Shown here piece after piece: positions 23,584-32,404 of a DNA stretch of 64,000 nucleotides. Under the pieces are notes generated by a model. That model did no database searches and was not told the DNA's origin. It was given only the letters and a program-made list of their open reading frames with translations. Position numbers and translations under genes: made by a program. Each line of letters starts with the position of its first letter. The stretch's first letter is position 1. Source of the stretch: Rhizobium sp. CIAT894 (lineage in GTDB: Bacteria; Pseudomonadota; Alphaproteobacteria; Rhizobiales; Rhizobiaceae); contig NZ_CP020947.1 in the NCBI RefSeq assembly GCF_000172795.2, positions 3,351,001 to 3,415,000 of the forward strand, written 5' to 3'.

Positions 23584-24793
23584 GGCCGCGCCCTCCTTCC
23601 CGGCGATATTCAGGCTTTCGACGACGCTGCTCCACCTCCGCCTCGTCAACCGCCTTCTTGAAGGTGACGAGCGGCCGCAAGCTGGCAAGCCCGCGGACCA
23701 GTCGCGCCTTTTCAAGATCGCTCACCACCTGCCCGGCATCCTTATAGGCCGACGCCGCTTCTTCGATGACGAGAGCGCGATCATCGCAGATGGCGATACC
23801 GCCCCAGGAATTACGCAGCAGCAGTTCGCGTTCGGACCGGTTGCGGCCGACCCGTCCATGCATGGTGGCGCGATCATATTTGCGACCGGCCCCATGAGAG
23901 ATGCCACCGAGCGAACGACCGACGTCGGCGCTCGCGACAACCACATGGCTGAGGCTGGCGCGAGATCCGGCAATCGGCGCAAGTTCGCCGGGTGCGACGG
24001 CCGCAGCGCCCTTATAATGCACAAACCCGTGATCCGAGCGACGAACGAGATTATGCGGTATATCGGCGATCACGCGCAGATCAGCACGAAGTGCTGCAGC
24101 AGCCCGAGCTGCGATCAGTCGCCGGTTCAGCGATGCCCAGGCAACGCAGCGATCATGGCTCGCAAGCCAGGCAGCGCCTGCCTCCGAACCGGGATCGAGG
24201 CCGGCGACAAGTCCCGGATGAGCGGCCAAGGTCTGCGAGAAGACCGTAGCGCCAAGGGAGCGTGAGCCGGAATGAACGAGCAGGTAAAGACCCTGATCGT
24301 CAAGACCGGCAGCGTGCCCGCCCTCGGCAACATCTTCCACCGCCTGCAGTTCGCAGAAATGGTTGCCGCCGCCGATCGTGCCCAAGGCATCGGGTGCAAG
24401 ATCGACAGACAGACCCATTTCGGCCAGCCATTCGCGCGCCTCTCCGATTGCCTGCGTTTCAAGCCGGCGAAGCCGCTCCGCCGCCTTGTCGATCTTCAGC
24501 TTGCGCAGCGGCAGATCGAGACCGAAGAGCGACATGCCGCAGCCGATGTCGTTGCCGATCAGCAGCGGGTGCAGCCTAGATGACAGCAGGGCGACACCGG
24601 TCGCACCATATTTGCCGGGATGCAGATCCGGAAAGGCGGCGATCTCCAAAACACCCGGCAGTCGGGACATCTCGTCGAGCTGGTCCAAGGCAGCACCTTC
24701 GATCCAGGCAGAACCGGAAAAGAAACGATTGATGACCGCCGGATCCGACGCCGACGTCATCGGGGAGCTTCCGCTCCCGATAGAATTGCCCAT
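23570..24793 (-). CDS. rtcB: RtcB-family RNA ligase (PrfH-associated RtcB2 type)
   Basis: This 407-residue RNA ligase is predicted to join 2',3'-cyclic phosphate and 5'-OH ends with Mn and GTP. Catalytic landmarks are D56 and H58 in [11 protein letters not shown]85 in [12 protein letters not shown]143/H144 in [10 protein letters not shown]173 in VHSGSRSLG and the guanylylated histidine H299 in [13 protein letters not shown] 24793 (MGNSIGSG) is chosen over an upstream GTG at 24829 because MGN-type starts are common in this subfamily. The stand-alone RtcB with archease and RtcA is absent. It overlaps prfH and forms the repair operon. Confidence 0.9.
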   Translation of the reverse strand: MGNSIGSGSSPMTSASDPAVINRFFSGSAWIEGAALDQLDEMSRLPGVLEIAAFPDLHPGKYGATGVALLSSRLHPLLIGNDIGCGMSLFGLDLPLRKLKIDKAAERLRRLETQAIGEAREWLAEMGLSVDLAPDALGTIGGGNHFCELQAVEDVAEGGHAAGLDDQGLYLLVHSGSRSLGATVFSQTLAAHPGLVAGLDPGSEAGAAWLASHDRCVAWASLNRRLIAARAAAALRADLRVIADIPHNLVRRSDHGFVHYKGAAAVAPGELAPIAGSRASLSHVVVASADVGRSLGGISHGAGRKYDRATMHGRVGRNRSERELLLRNSWGGIAICDDRALVIEEAASAYKDAGQVVSDLEKARLVRGLASLRPLVTFKKAVDEAEVEQRRRKPEYRREGGRGHERY

Positions 24794-24994
24794 GATAATG
24801 AACTCTGGATATGAGTGGTCTTTCATCACCGGAAACGGCGATGTTCAACCGGCATGCATCAGCCATTGGCTGAGTTAAGCCGAAACCCTCTCGGGGCGTG
24901 CGGAGATAGTCGTCATCGTGGCGCTCCCTTTATCCAGAACAATAGAGAGCGCCCGTTTAGGCGAAGTAAGGCGTAAATGCAAGCGTAAGATGCC

Positions 24995-25996
24995 TCAGCC
25001 GCCGAACGACTTCCGATAGGCATGCGGGCTCGTTCCCAGCCGCCTGCGGAAATGGTGGCGCATTGTCGCCAGAGTGCCGAAGCCACTTGATACCGCGATG
25101 TCGTCGAGCGAGACGGCAAGTTGCTTTTCGAGCAGGTCGCGGGCATGGCGCAGCCGCTCCTTCAGCAGCCATTCGCCGACGCTGAGACCCGTCGTCGCTT
25201 CGAAGCGGCGCTGGAAAGTGCGCATGCTCATGCCCGCTCTTTTCGCAAGCAGCCTGATCGGCTGCTCTTGCGAAAGGCTTTCGCGCATCCATTCGATCAA
25301 TGGGCCGAGACGGATGCCCTCACGCTCTTCCGGAACCGGGGCGCTGATGAACTGCGCCTGCCCTCCTTCGCGGTGCGGCGGCACGACGAGGCGGCGGGCG
25401 ACGCTGTTTGCGGCCTCCGAGCCGAAATCGCCGCGCACCACATGCAGGCAGAGATCGATGCCGGCGGCACTGCCGGCCGCCGTCAACAGGCTGCCCTCAT
25501 CGATGTAGAGAACGCCGGCATCGAGCGCGATATCGGGATAACGAGCGGCGATCGAGGCGACATAGCGCCAATGTGTCGTCGCCTTGCGATTGGCAAGCAG
25601 CCCGGATCCGGCCAGAACCGCAACGCCGGAGCAGAGCGACATGATGCGCGCGCCGCGCTGATGCGCTGCCCGGAGCGCCTCGGCGAGCGGCTCGGGCACC
25701 GGCGCATCGATCGCCCGCCAGCCCGGCACGACGATCAGATCCGCCTCTTCAAGGATCTCCAGTCCCTTGTCGACCGCGACCGTCAACCCGCCGGCGGCGT
25801 GAAGCGGTCCTGGCTCGATGCCGCAGACCGAGAAGCGATACCAGCCTTCGCCCATCTCCGGGCGCGGCAGGCCGAAGACCTCGTAGGCGATGCCGAATTC
25901 GAAGGTGCAGAGCCCGTCATAGGCAAGGGCTGTGACCAACGGTCCTGTCGTCTGCTGTGGTGATAAGTTTGGCATGATCTTTACGCTGTCGGTCAT
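24995..25996 (-). CDS. GlxA-type AraC regulator with DJ-1/PfpI domain
   Basis: This 333-residue regulator has an N-terminal DJ-1/PfpI-like domain (about residues 18-180), which includes the pseudo-active-site stretch ARIMSLCSGVAVLAGSGLL. A C-terminal AraC double helix-turn-helix (about 225-330) contains RLLAKRAGMSMRTFQRRFEA and SLDDIAVSSGFGTLATMRHH. It resembles FtrA/GlxA regulators. ATG 25996 is preferred to a TTG three codons upstream. It is divergent from the rhodanese gene at 26068, its most likely target. The effector is unknown. Confidence 0.87.
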   Translation of the reverse strand: MTDSVKIMPNLSPQQTTGPLVTALAYDGLCTFEFGIAYEVFGLPRPEMGEGWYRFSVCGIEPGPLHAAGGLTVAVDKGLEILEEADLIVVPGWRAIDAPVPEPLAEALRAAHQRGARIMSLCSGVAVLAGSGLLANRKATTHWRYVASIAARYPDIALDAGVLYIDEGSLLTAAGSAAGIDLCLHVVRGDFGSEAANSVARRLVVPPHREGGQAQFISAPVPEEREGIRLGPLIEWMRESLSQEQPIRLLAKRAGMSMRTFQRRFEATTGLSVGEWLLKERLRHARDLLEKQLAVSLDDIAVSSGFGTLATMRHHFRRRLGTSPHAYRKSFGG

Positions 25997-26067
25997 GATG
26001 GCCAATTTCGCAAAGCTCTAGCATCGGCGATACCAGGCGGCAACTCCAACATGGAAAGGAAAGACCG

Positions 26068-26475
26068 ATGCCAAGCCCCGTCGCCGAAATCCCTGCCGCC
26101 GAGCCTGATCTCGCCGCCGCCCACTATGCCGCCAAGCTCGCCTTCGAAACCGATTGCTCGGATGTCCAGGCCGCCTTTGCCGGCGCCAAGGTCGATTTCA
26201 TCCTCCTCGACGTGCGCTCGCCGGCACTGTTTGCGCAGTCCCACCTGCCGGGAGCGATCAACCTGCCGCACGGCAAGATGACCGCGCACCGCATGTCGGA
26301 ATGGGCAAAGGACACCCTCTTCGTCGTCTATTGCGCCGGTCCCCACTGCAACGGCGCCGACAAGGCCGCCTTCCGCCTGGCCAAACTCGGCCTCACGGCC
26401 AAGCTGATGATCGGCGGCATGACCGGCTGGGCCGACGAGGGCTTGGCCTTCGAAGAGGCGGCTATGGCCGAATAG
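26068..26475 (+). CDS. Rhodanese-like sulfurtransferase
   Basis: This 135-residue single-domain rhodanese has the entry motif DVRSPALFAQSHLPGAINLP and active-site loop VVYCAGPHCNGADKA, with Cys89 as the persulfide carrier and a second Cys at 94. It would transfer sulfane sulfur in the cytoplasm. Substrate and acceptor cannot be told from sequence. AAAGGAAAG lies before the ATG. It is transcribed away from the GlxA-type regulator gene, a pairing common for such regulators. A hairpin follows at 26516. Confidence 0.88.
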   Translation: MPSPVAEIPAAEPDLAAAHYAAKLAFETDCSDVQAAFAGAKVDFILLDVRSPALFAQSHLPGAINLPHGKMTAHRMSEWAKDTLFVVYCAGPHCNGADKAAFRLAKLGLTAKLMIGGMTGWADEGLAFEEAAMAE

Positions 26476-26515
26476 GAGGCGAAGCCCATTCACCGCGCGG
26501 CGAGATATAAATTGA

Positions 26516-26545
26516 GGGAAGCCCATGTTTTTCTATGGGTTTCCC
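26516..26545 (+). terminator. Hairpin between rhodanese and heme oxygenase genes
   Basis: GGGAAGCCCAT and ATGGGTTTCCC pair over 11 positions with one G-T pair, with a T-rich 8-nt loop. No T-tract follows. It could end the rhodanese mRNA or structure the bphO leader. An in-frame ATG at 26535 is buried in its right arm. Confidence 0.4.
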
Positions 26546-26630
26546 TGGAAATACCGGGATGCTGCAATATATCGCTAGTTCATCCTCAGATGAACGGCAT
26601 CCTGTGCCATATTTCTTGAACACGGTTCGC

Positions 26631-27167
26631 ATGTCCCTTCGCAGCGTGCTTCGCGCACAAACAGCAGATTGCCACGCCGAGGTCGACAAGCTTTTCGGCA
26701 CTTTCGACCTTTCCAATAGAGAGCAGTATAAGACATTTCTGCGCGCCCATGCCCGGGTCGTGCCGGCGGCAGAAGATGCACTCGAAGAAGCAGGCATCGC
26801 CCGCCTGCTGCCCGACTGGTGGGGGCGAAGGCGCGCCCACCTGCTGCTTGCCGACCTTAGGGAACTAGGGGATCCATTGCCCCCGTGCCTAGCGCCACCG
26901 GCATTGCAATCCCAGCCGGCGCTCTGGGGCGCCCTCTATGTCCTTGAAGGCTCCAAACTCGGCGGCGCCCTGCTCGCCAAGTCCGTCCCCGGCCACCTGC
27001 CCAGCAGCTATCTCACACCGCAGGCTCCAAAGGGCGCCATGCGGATCTTCATGGACCGTCTCGATGCCGACGATGGTGACGATCCCGACGCCGCCGTTTC
27101 CGCGGCTCGCAGCGTCTTCGATCTTTTCCTCGAAGCCGGGCAGCTCGAATTGGAAGCCATCCCATGA
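26631..27167 (+). CDS. bphO: Biliverdin-producing heme oxygenase BphO
   Basis: This 178-residue canonical alpha-helical heme oxygenase is predicted to convert heme to biliverdin, CO and iron. The proximal heme ligand is H15 in RAQTADCHAEVDKLF, and the distal helix region is ALYVLEGSKLGGALLAKSV. ATG 26631 (MSLRSVLRAQ) is chosen from family length. Upstream ATGs at 26535 and 26559 would add up to 32 residues. Its stop overlaps the phytochrome start (ATGA), so the chromophore and apoprotein are made from one mRNA. It is unrelated in fold to the HmuD-type enzyme at 8094. Confidence 0.9.
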   Translation: MSLRSVLRAQTADCHAEVDKLFGTFDLSNREQYKTFLRAHARVVPAAEDALEEAGIARLLPDWWGRRRAHLLLADLRELGDPLPPCLAPPALQSQPALWGALYVLEGSKLGGALLAKSVPGHLPSSYLTPQAPKGAMRIFMDRLDADDGDDPDAAVSAARSVFDLFLEAGQLELEAIP

Positions 27168-29734
27168 GCGGCACGTTTGAACCCGTCGATCTCACCAATT
27201 GCGACCGCGAACCGATCCACCAACTCGGCGCAATTCAGCCTTTCGGCTTTCTTCTGGCGATATCCTCGGACTGGATCGTCACCCGCGCCTCGGCAAATCT
27301 GGGGGAGTTCCTCGGCATTGCGCCGGCGGACGCCCTCGGCCGCGCCGTTGGCTCACTGATCACGCCCGAGGCGCTCCACGCAATCCGTAACAAGCTGACC
27401 ACGCTGCGCGGTTCCGACGTCGTCGAACGCATTTTCGGCATTGCACTGACATCAGGTGAGGGCAGGTTCGACGTTGCCGTGCATCTGAACGAAGGTCAGG
27501 TCATCATCGAAGGCGAGCGTGGGCAGGAAGACAGGCGCGACGCCCCTTCCCTCTCCATGCGCAGCATGATGTCCCGCCTCGACCATACGGAAACGATGGA
27601 GGCTTTCTTCCGCGAGGGCGCAAGGCAGGCGCGCGCCCTGACCGGCTTCGATCGGGTCATGGTCTATCGCTTCGACGACAGCGGTTCCGGCGAAGTGGTG
27701 GCGGAAGCCGCCCGCGCCGGCATCGGCTCGTTCCTGGGGCTTCATTATCCCGCCTCCGACATTCCGGTACAGGCCCGGGCGCTTTATCTGCGCAACCTGT
27801 TTCGTATCATTGCCGATATCGACGCCATGCCCGTGCCGATCTTGCCTGAACTCGACGAGAACGGTCGGCCGCTCGATCTTTCCATATCGGTTTTGCGTTC
27901 GGTCTCGCCGATCCATATCGAATATCTGAAAAACATGGGCGTCGGCGCATCGCTCTCCATATCGATCGTCGTCGACGGCAAGCTCTGGGGTCTGTTTGCC
28001 TGTCATCACTACGGCCCGCGCCTGCCTTCGGCCCAAAACCGCTCCACCGCCGAACTTTTCGGCCAGATGTTTGCCTCGCGCCTCGAAAGCCGCGAACGGC
28101 GGCTGGCTCTCGACTACGAGACCAAGGCCCGCCGCATCGCCGACCGGCTTCTCACCTCCGTGGTGGACAATGCCAGCCTGCTCGACGATCCGGCCTGGCT
28201 GATCGAAGCACTCGCCGACGCCATCCCTGCCGACGGCATCGGCGTCTGGATCAACGGCCGGCTGGCTCTTGCTGGCATCGCGCCGGATGAGAGAGCTTTC
28301 GCAGCTCTCGTCCGCCATCTCAACCGCAACGCCGCCGGCCGCATCTATGCCGTCGACAAGCTCACGGAAACATATCCGGATCTTGCCGTCGACGATGCCG
28401 TCGCAGGCATGCTCGCCATCCCGATCTCACGTTCGCCGCGCGATTATGTCGTGCTTTTCCGCCAGGAGCAGGTGCGCACCGTCCGCTGGGCCGGCGACCC
28501 GCAAAAGCCGGTGGATTATGGACCCAACGGCCCGCGGCTGACGCCGCGCAAGAGTTTCGAGGCCTGGTCGGAACTGGTACGCGGTCGCTCGCTGCCCTTC
28601 ACCGAGGCCGAGCGCCGCGTCGCTGAAACGATCCGGGTCACGCTGATCGAGGTGGTGTTGCGCCTCACCGACGAGGCCAGCATGGCGCGCCAGACGGCAA
28701 ACGAGCGTCAGGAACTGCTGATCGCCGAGCTGAACCACCGTGTGCGCAACATATTGAGCCTCATCACCGGGATCATCCGCCAATCGCAGGCAACCGCGGT
28801 CAGCGTTGGCGACTACATTCGCCAGATCGAAGGCCGCGTCCAGTCGCTCGCCCGCGCCCATGACCAGATCACGAGGGATCATTGGGCGCCTGCTTCGCTG
28901 CGGCAATTGCTGCTGGCCGAGACCGCCGCCTATCTCGGCAAAAATGCGCAGCGCATCCGGATGCATGGCGACGACGTGCTGCTGGAGCCGCAAGCCTTTT
29001 CCACCGCCGCCCTTGTGTTCCATGAGTTGATGACCAACAGCGCCAAATATGGCAGCCTTTCCGGTACGGGCAGCGGCACCGTCGAACTCGGCTGGCATCG
29101 CGACGATGAGGGCAATCTGTCCATCGGCTGGCGCGAAAAGAATGGTCCGCCCGTCGTCGAGCCCACACGCCAGGGCTTCGGTTCGACAATCATCCGCCGC
29201 TCCATCCCCTATGATCTCGGCGGCAAGGCGGAGGTCCGCTACGTCAGGGACGGGCTAGAGGCCGATTTCAACATTCCGGCTCGCTATGTCGTCGGCTCGA
29301 CGAGCGAACGGTCAGATCCAATTCCGGTCGGAGCGGCTGAGCGCAACACGGCTCCCGACAATCATCAGCCGCTGCTCGGCCTGAATGTGCTGCTGGTCGA
29401 AAACAACCTGATCATCGCCATGGACGGCGAAGAGATTCTCCGCCGGCTGGGCGCCGAAGTAGCAACGGCGCCAAGTGTCGCCGAGGCGATGGAAATCCTG
29501 GCCGATCGGTCGTTCGATCTGGCGCTGCTCGATGTCAATCTCGGCGACGAGACCAGCTTCGGCATTGCCGACCGGCTGGCAGCCGAAGGCGTGCCCTTCG
29601 TTTTTGCCACGGGTTATGGGGAAGGCATCGCCCAGGCGAACAGCCATTCTGGCGCACCGGTGTTGCAGAAGCCCTATACCATGGAGGGCGTGACGGACAT
29701 ACTGGGCCGCATGCCGCTCCCTGAAAGGCAATAG
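27164..29734 (+). CDS. bphP: Bacteriophytochrome with HWE kinase and fused receiver
   Basis: This 856-residue red/far-red photoreceptor has the PAS-GAF-PHY order. The biliverdin-binding Cys is C13 (DLTNCDREPIH), the GAF motif PASDIP is at 196-201, and the PHY tongue motif PRKSF is at 461-465. The output is an HWE histidine kinase with H525 in AELNHRVRNILSLITG and W-x-E in IGWREKNG. A C-terminal receiver (about 740-850) has phosphoacceptor D790. In the receiver's acidic pair the second residue is Asn (LVENN), which may weaken phosphorylation. It overlaps bphO by 4 bp. The target is unknown. Confidence 0.93.
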   Translation: MSGTFEPVDLTNCDREPIHQLGAIQPFGFLLAISSDWIVTRASANLGEFLGIAPADALGRAVGSLITPEALHAIRNKLTTLRGSDVVERIFGIALTSGEGRFDVAVHLNEGQVIIEGERGQEDRRDAPSLSMRSMMSRLDHTETMEAFFREGARQARALTGFDRVMVYRFDDSGSGEVVAEAARAGIGSFLGLHYPASDIPVQARALYLRNLFRIIADIDAMPVPILPELDENGRPLDLSISVLRSVSPIHIEYLKNMGVGASLSISIVVDGKLWGLFACHHYGPRLPSAQNRSTAELFGQMFASRLESRERRLALDYETKARRIADRLLTSVVDNASLLDDPAWLIEALADAIPADGIGVWINGRLALAGIAPDERAFAALVRHLNRNAAGRIYAVDKLTETYPDLAVDDAVAGMLAIPISRSPRDYVVLFRQEQVRTVRWAGDPQKPVDYGPNGPRLTPRKSFEAWSELVRGRSLPFTEAERRVAETIRVTLIEVVLRLTDEASMARQTANERQELLIAELNHRVRNILSLITGIIRQSQATAVSVGDYIRQIEGRVQSLARAHDQITRDHWAPASLRQLLLAETAAYLGKNAQRIRMHGDDVLLEPQAFSTAALVFHELMTNSAKYGSLSGTGSGTVELGWHRDDEGNLSIGWREKNGPPVVEPTRQGFGSTIIRRSIPYDLGGKAEVRYVRDGLEADFNIPARYVVGSTSERSDPIPVGAAERNTAPDNHQPLLGLNVLLVENNLIIAMDGEEILRRLGAEVATAPSVAEAMEILADRSFDLALLDVNLGDETSFGIADRLAAEGVPFVFATGYGEGIAQANSHSGAPVLQKPYTMEGVTDILGRMPLPERQ

Positions 29735-29737
29735 ACC

Positions 29738-30388
29738 TCAGGTCTCGGATCGATCCGGCCGCAGCCCGCCAATGAAGAGCTGTTCCAGAAACCGGGCCGC
29801 ATCCTCGAAGCGCCCTTCGCCAGCATGCTCCTGCCCGAGCACAGCCCGCACCTGAACGTCGAAATCCGCGTAATGCTGCGTCGTCGACCAGATGGAAAAG
29901 ATCAAGTGGTAGGGGTCGCACTTGACGATCTTGCCCGATTTCGCCCAGGCGCGGATGACCTCCGCCTTCTCGTCGACCAGTTCCTTCAGCGGCCCCTTCA
30001 GCTCGTCCTCGATATGCGGCGCCCCCTGCAGCACCTCATTGGCGAAGAGCCGGCTCTCACGCGGAAAATCGCGCGCCATCTCCAGCTTGCGTCTGATGTA
30101 GCTGCGGATTTCCTCCTCCGGATTGCCCTCGGCATCGAAGGCGCGCAGCGGCTCCAGCCAGGTGTAGAGCACCCGGTCGATCAGCGCCCGGTGCATGGCT
30201 TCCTTCGTGCGGAAATAATAAAGCAGATTGGGTTTCGACATGCCGGCGACCTCGGCGATCTGGTCGATGGTCGAGCCGCGGAAGCCGCTTGCTGAAAACA
30301 CGTCGAGCGCCGCCTCCAGGATCTGCTCTTCCTTCTCCTCCTGGATTCGCGTCCGCCTTAAGGTTTTCGCTGCTCTCGGTATGGTCAC
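29738..30388 (-). CDS. rutR: Pyrimidine utilisation regulator RutR (TetR family)
   Basis: This 216-residue TetR-type regulator has an N-terminal HTH (FRGSTIDQIAEVAGMSKPNLLYYF) and a C-terminal domain typical of RutR, which senses uracil or thymine. The GTG at 30388 (start VTIPRAAKTLRRTR) is preferred over a TTG at 30415 because AAGGGG lies before it. It is convergent with bphP, which ends 3 bp away, and divergent from the beta-ureidopropionase gene. A RutR-like dyad lies in between. It probably represses pyrimidine catabolism and the adjacent ABC importer when pyrimidines are scarce. Confidence 0.88.
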   Translation of the reverse strand: MTIPRAAKTLRRTRIQEEKEEQILEAALDVFSASGFRGSTIDQIAEVAGMSKPNLLYYFRTKEAMHRALIDRVLYTWLEPLRAFDAEGNPEEEIRSYIRRKLEMARDFPRESRLFANEVLQGAPHIEDELKGPLKELVDEKAEVIRAWAKSGKIVKCDPYHLIFSIWSTTQHYADFDVQVRAVLGQEHAGEGRFEDAARFLEQLFIGGLRPDRSET

Positions 30389-30533
30389 AGGCTGTCGTTT
30401 CCCCTTGAAATTCAACTTCTTCGCTCAAGCTTTAGCGGAGAAAGACCCCTGCCGTTTTCTTGAGCAACTGCCCGCATTTTTATCGGCAATTTTCGTGATT
30501 TTCGTCTTGAGCCCGGCGGTGGAAGTTGTAATG

Positions 30534-30549
30534 TTTACCAATCGGTCAA
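30534..30549. promoter_or_regulatory. RutR-like operator
   Basis: TTTACCAATCGGTCAA matches the RutR dyad TTGACCANNTGGTCAA at 12 of 14 defined positions. It sits between rutR and the beta-ureidopropionase gene. Confidence 0.6.
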
Positions 30550-30688
30550 ATATCCGTCAGATGAAAAACAAAGGCAACTGGCGATTTTCCGGCGCTCGAC
30601 AAAACCAATAAGAGGCGCGGGAATGGACCACGGGAACAGGCGGGCATGCCCCTTGCATGACTGCCGCAAACAGGTGAGGGCATAAAAA

Positions 30689-31945
30689 ATGGTGGCAGCA
30701 CCAGGCGAGAACATGCGCGTCAATGGCGACCGTCTCTGGGACAGTCTCAGGGACATGGCCAAGATCGGCCCCGGCATTGCCGGCGGCAACAATCGCCAGA
30801 CGCTGACGGATTCGGACGCCGAAGGCCGCAGTCTTTTCAAGACATGGTGCGACGAAGCCGGCTTGACGATGGGCATCGACCAAATGGGCACGATGTTCGC
30901 CACCCGCCCCGGCACCGATCCCGATGCCCTGCCGGTCTATGTCGGCTCACACCTCGACACCCAGCCGACCGGCGGCAAATATGATGGTGTTCTCGGTGTG
31001 CTTTCGGCGCTCGAAGTCGTGCGCACGATGAACGACCTCGGCATCAGGACAAAGCATCCGATTGTCGTCACCAACTGGACGAACGAGGAAGGCGCGCGTT
31101 TTGCCCCAGCCATGCTGGCCTCGGGCGTCTTCGCCGGCGTGCACAGCCTGGACTTCGCCTATAACCGCAGGGACCCCGAAGGCAATCTCTTCGGCGACGA
31201 ACTGAAGCGCATCGGCTGGGTCGGCGACGAAGAGGTCGGCGCCCGCAAGATGCATGCCTATTTCGAATACCACATCGAACAGGGCCCGATCCTCGAAGCC
31301 GAAGACAAGCAGATCGGCGTCGTCACCCACTGTCAGGGCCTGTGGTGGCTGGAATTCACGCTCACCGGCAAGGAGGCCCATACCGGCTCGACGCCGATGA
31401 ACATGCGCGTCAATGCCGGCCTTGCCATGGCGCGCATCCTGGAGATGGTTCAAGGTGTCGCGATGGGCGAGCAGCCGGGCGCCGTCGGTGGCGTCGGCCA
31501 GGTCTTCTTCTCGCCGAACTCCCGCAACGTGCTGCCGGGCAAGGTCGTCTTCACCGTCGACATCCGCTCGCCCGACAAGGCCAAGCTCGACCGCATGCGG
31601 GCGAAGATCGAGGCCGAGGCCCCTGGCATCTGCGACGCGCTGGGCGTCGGCTGTTCCATCGAGGCGATCGGCCATTTCGCGCCGGTTACCTTCGACGAAA
31701 AGCTGGTCACCTCGGTCCGCTCCGCCGCCGAACGCCTCGGCTACTCCCACATGAACCTCATCTCCGGCGCCGGCCACGACGCCTGCTGGGCCGCCAAGGT
31801 CGCGCCTGCCACCATGGTCATGTGCCCGTGCGTGGGTGGACTTTCGCACAACGAGGCGGAGGAGATTTCCAAGGAATGGGCGACGGCGGGCGCCGACGTG
31901 TTGTTCCATGCGGTGGTCGAGACGGCGGAGATTGTCACCGAATGA
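30689..31945 (+). CDS. Beta-ureidopropionase / N-carbamoyl amino acid amidohydrolase
   Basis: This 418-residue M20-family zinc hydrolase is predicted to release beta-alanine (or beta-aminoisobutyrate), CO2 and ammonia from N-carbamoyl precursors, the last step of reductive pyrimidine breakdown. Metal-site motifs are VYVGSHLDTQPTGGKYDGVLG, TNWTNEEGARFAP with the catalytic Glu pair, YHIEQGPILE and SGAGHDA near the C-terminus. Length is typical for AmaB/HyuC/PydC enzymes. Substrate choice is inferred from the neighbours rutR and dihydropyrimidinase. Its stop overlaps the start of a small foreign-looking gene. Confidence 0.9.
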   Translation: MVAAPGENMRVNGDRLWDSLRDMAKIGPGIAGGNNRQTLTDSDAEGRSLFKTWCDEAGLTMGIDQMGTMFATRPGTDPDALPVYVGSHLDTQPTGGKYDGVLGVLSALEVVRTMNDLGIRTKHPIVVTNWTNEEGARFAPAMLASGVFAGVHSLDFAYNRRDPEGNLFGDELKRIGWVGDEEVGARKMHAYFEYHIEQGPILEAEDKQIGVVTHCQGLWWLEFTLTGKEAHTGSTPMNMRVNAGLAMARILEMVQGVAMGEQPGAVGGVGQVFFSPNSRNVLPGKVVFTVDIRSPDKAKLDRMRAKIEAEAPGICDALGVGCSIEAIGHFAPVTFDEKLVTSVRSAAERLGYSHMNLISGAGHDACWAAKVAPATMVMCPCVGGLSHNEAEEISKEWATAGADVLFHAVVETAEIVTE

Positions 31946-32400
31946 ACCTTCGGCCGCCGTATCTCGCTTGTGCAGTCTTCGCTTGGACTGCATTAGTGGG
32001 TGCACCTGACGTCTTTGGCGCAACGAACAATGATGCGGATGTAAGACAGCTTAGTAATGTGGAAGAAAATCAGGAAGTTCACATTACGCCAGCTGACTTT
32101 TGTACACGCAACCAAACATTGGAGCTGATGATAGCCAACCCGGTGTTGCCGGACTCAAGATCATTGACACCAGCCACAATCACGCGTGAAGGCGACTCTG
32201 TTACAGTTATTCTTCAGGACAATAGCGACGTATGGAACACGAGGGATGCCGTTCAGAAATTGAACTTGTTCATTATCGAAAGCCTAAACCGGGATTGTCG
32301 CACGTTACAAACGTGGAAAGTCAAAGGTATAACACTGAGAGGCCTTCACATCATTAAGCGTCCTGATGGTCAACCAGATTTCGACTTTAGGAAGGACTAG
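31942..32400 (+). CDS. Hypothetical exported protein inserted in the pyrimidine operon
   Basis: I do not recognise this 152-residue protein. It has a likely signal peptide (about residues 1-26, ending VFGA) and a mature part with two Cys (DFCTRNQ, NRDCRTLQ) and an alpha/beta pattern. The ATG overlaps the preceding stop (ATGA), and the dihydropyrimidinase ATG follows 4 bp after its stop, so it is cotranscribed. Its base composition is visibly richer in A and T than both neighbours, and codons such as AAT, ACA and TTA are frequent. This suggests acquisition by transfer. It has no evident enzymatic motif. Confidence 0.6.
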   Translation: MNLRPPYLACAVFAWTALVGAPDVFGATNNDADVRQLSNVEENQEVHITPADFCTRNQTLELMIANPVLPDSRSLTPATITREGDSVTVILQDNSDVWNTRDAVQKLNLFIIESLNRDCRTLQTWKVKGITLRGLHIIKRPDGQPDFDFRKD

Positions 32401-32404
32401 GATT

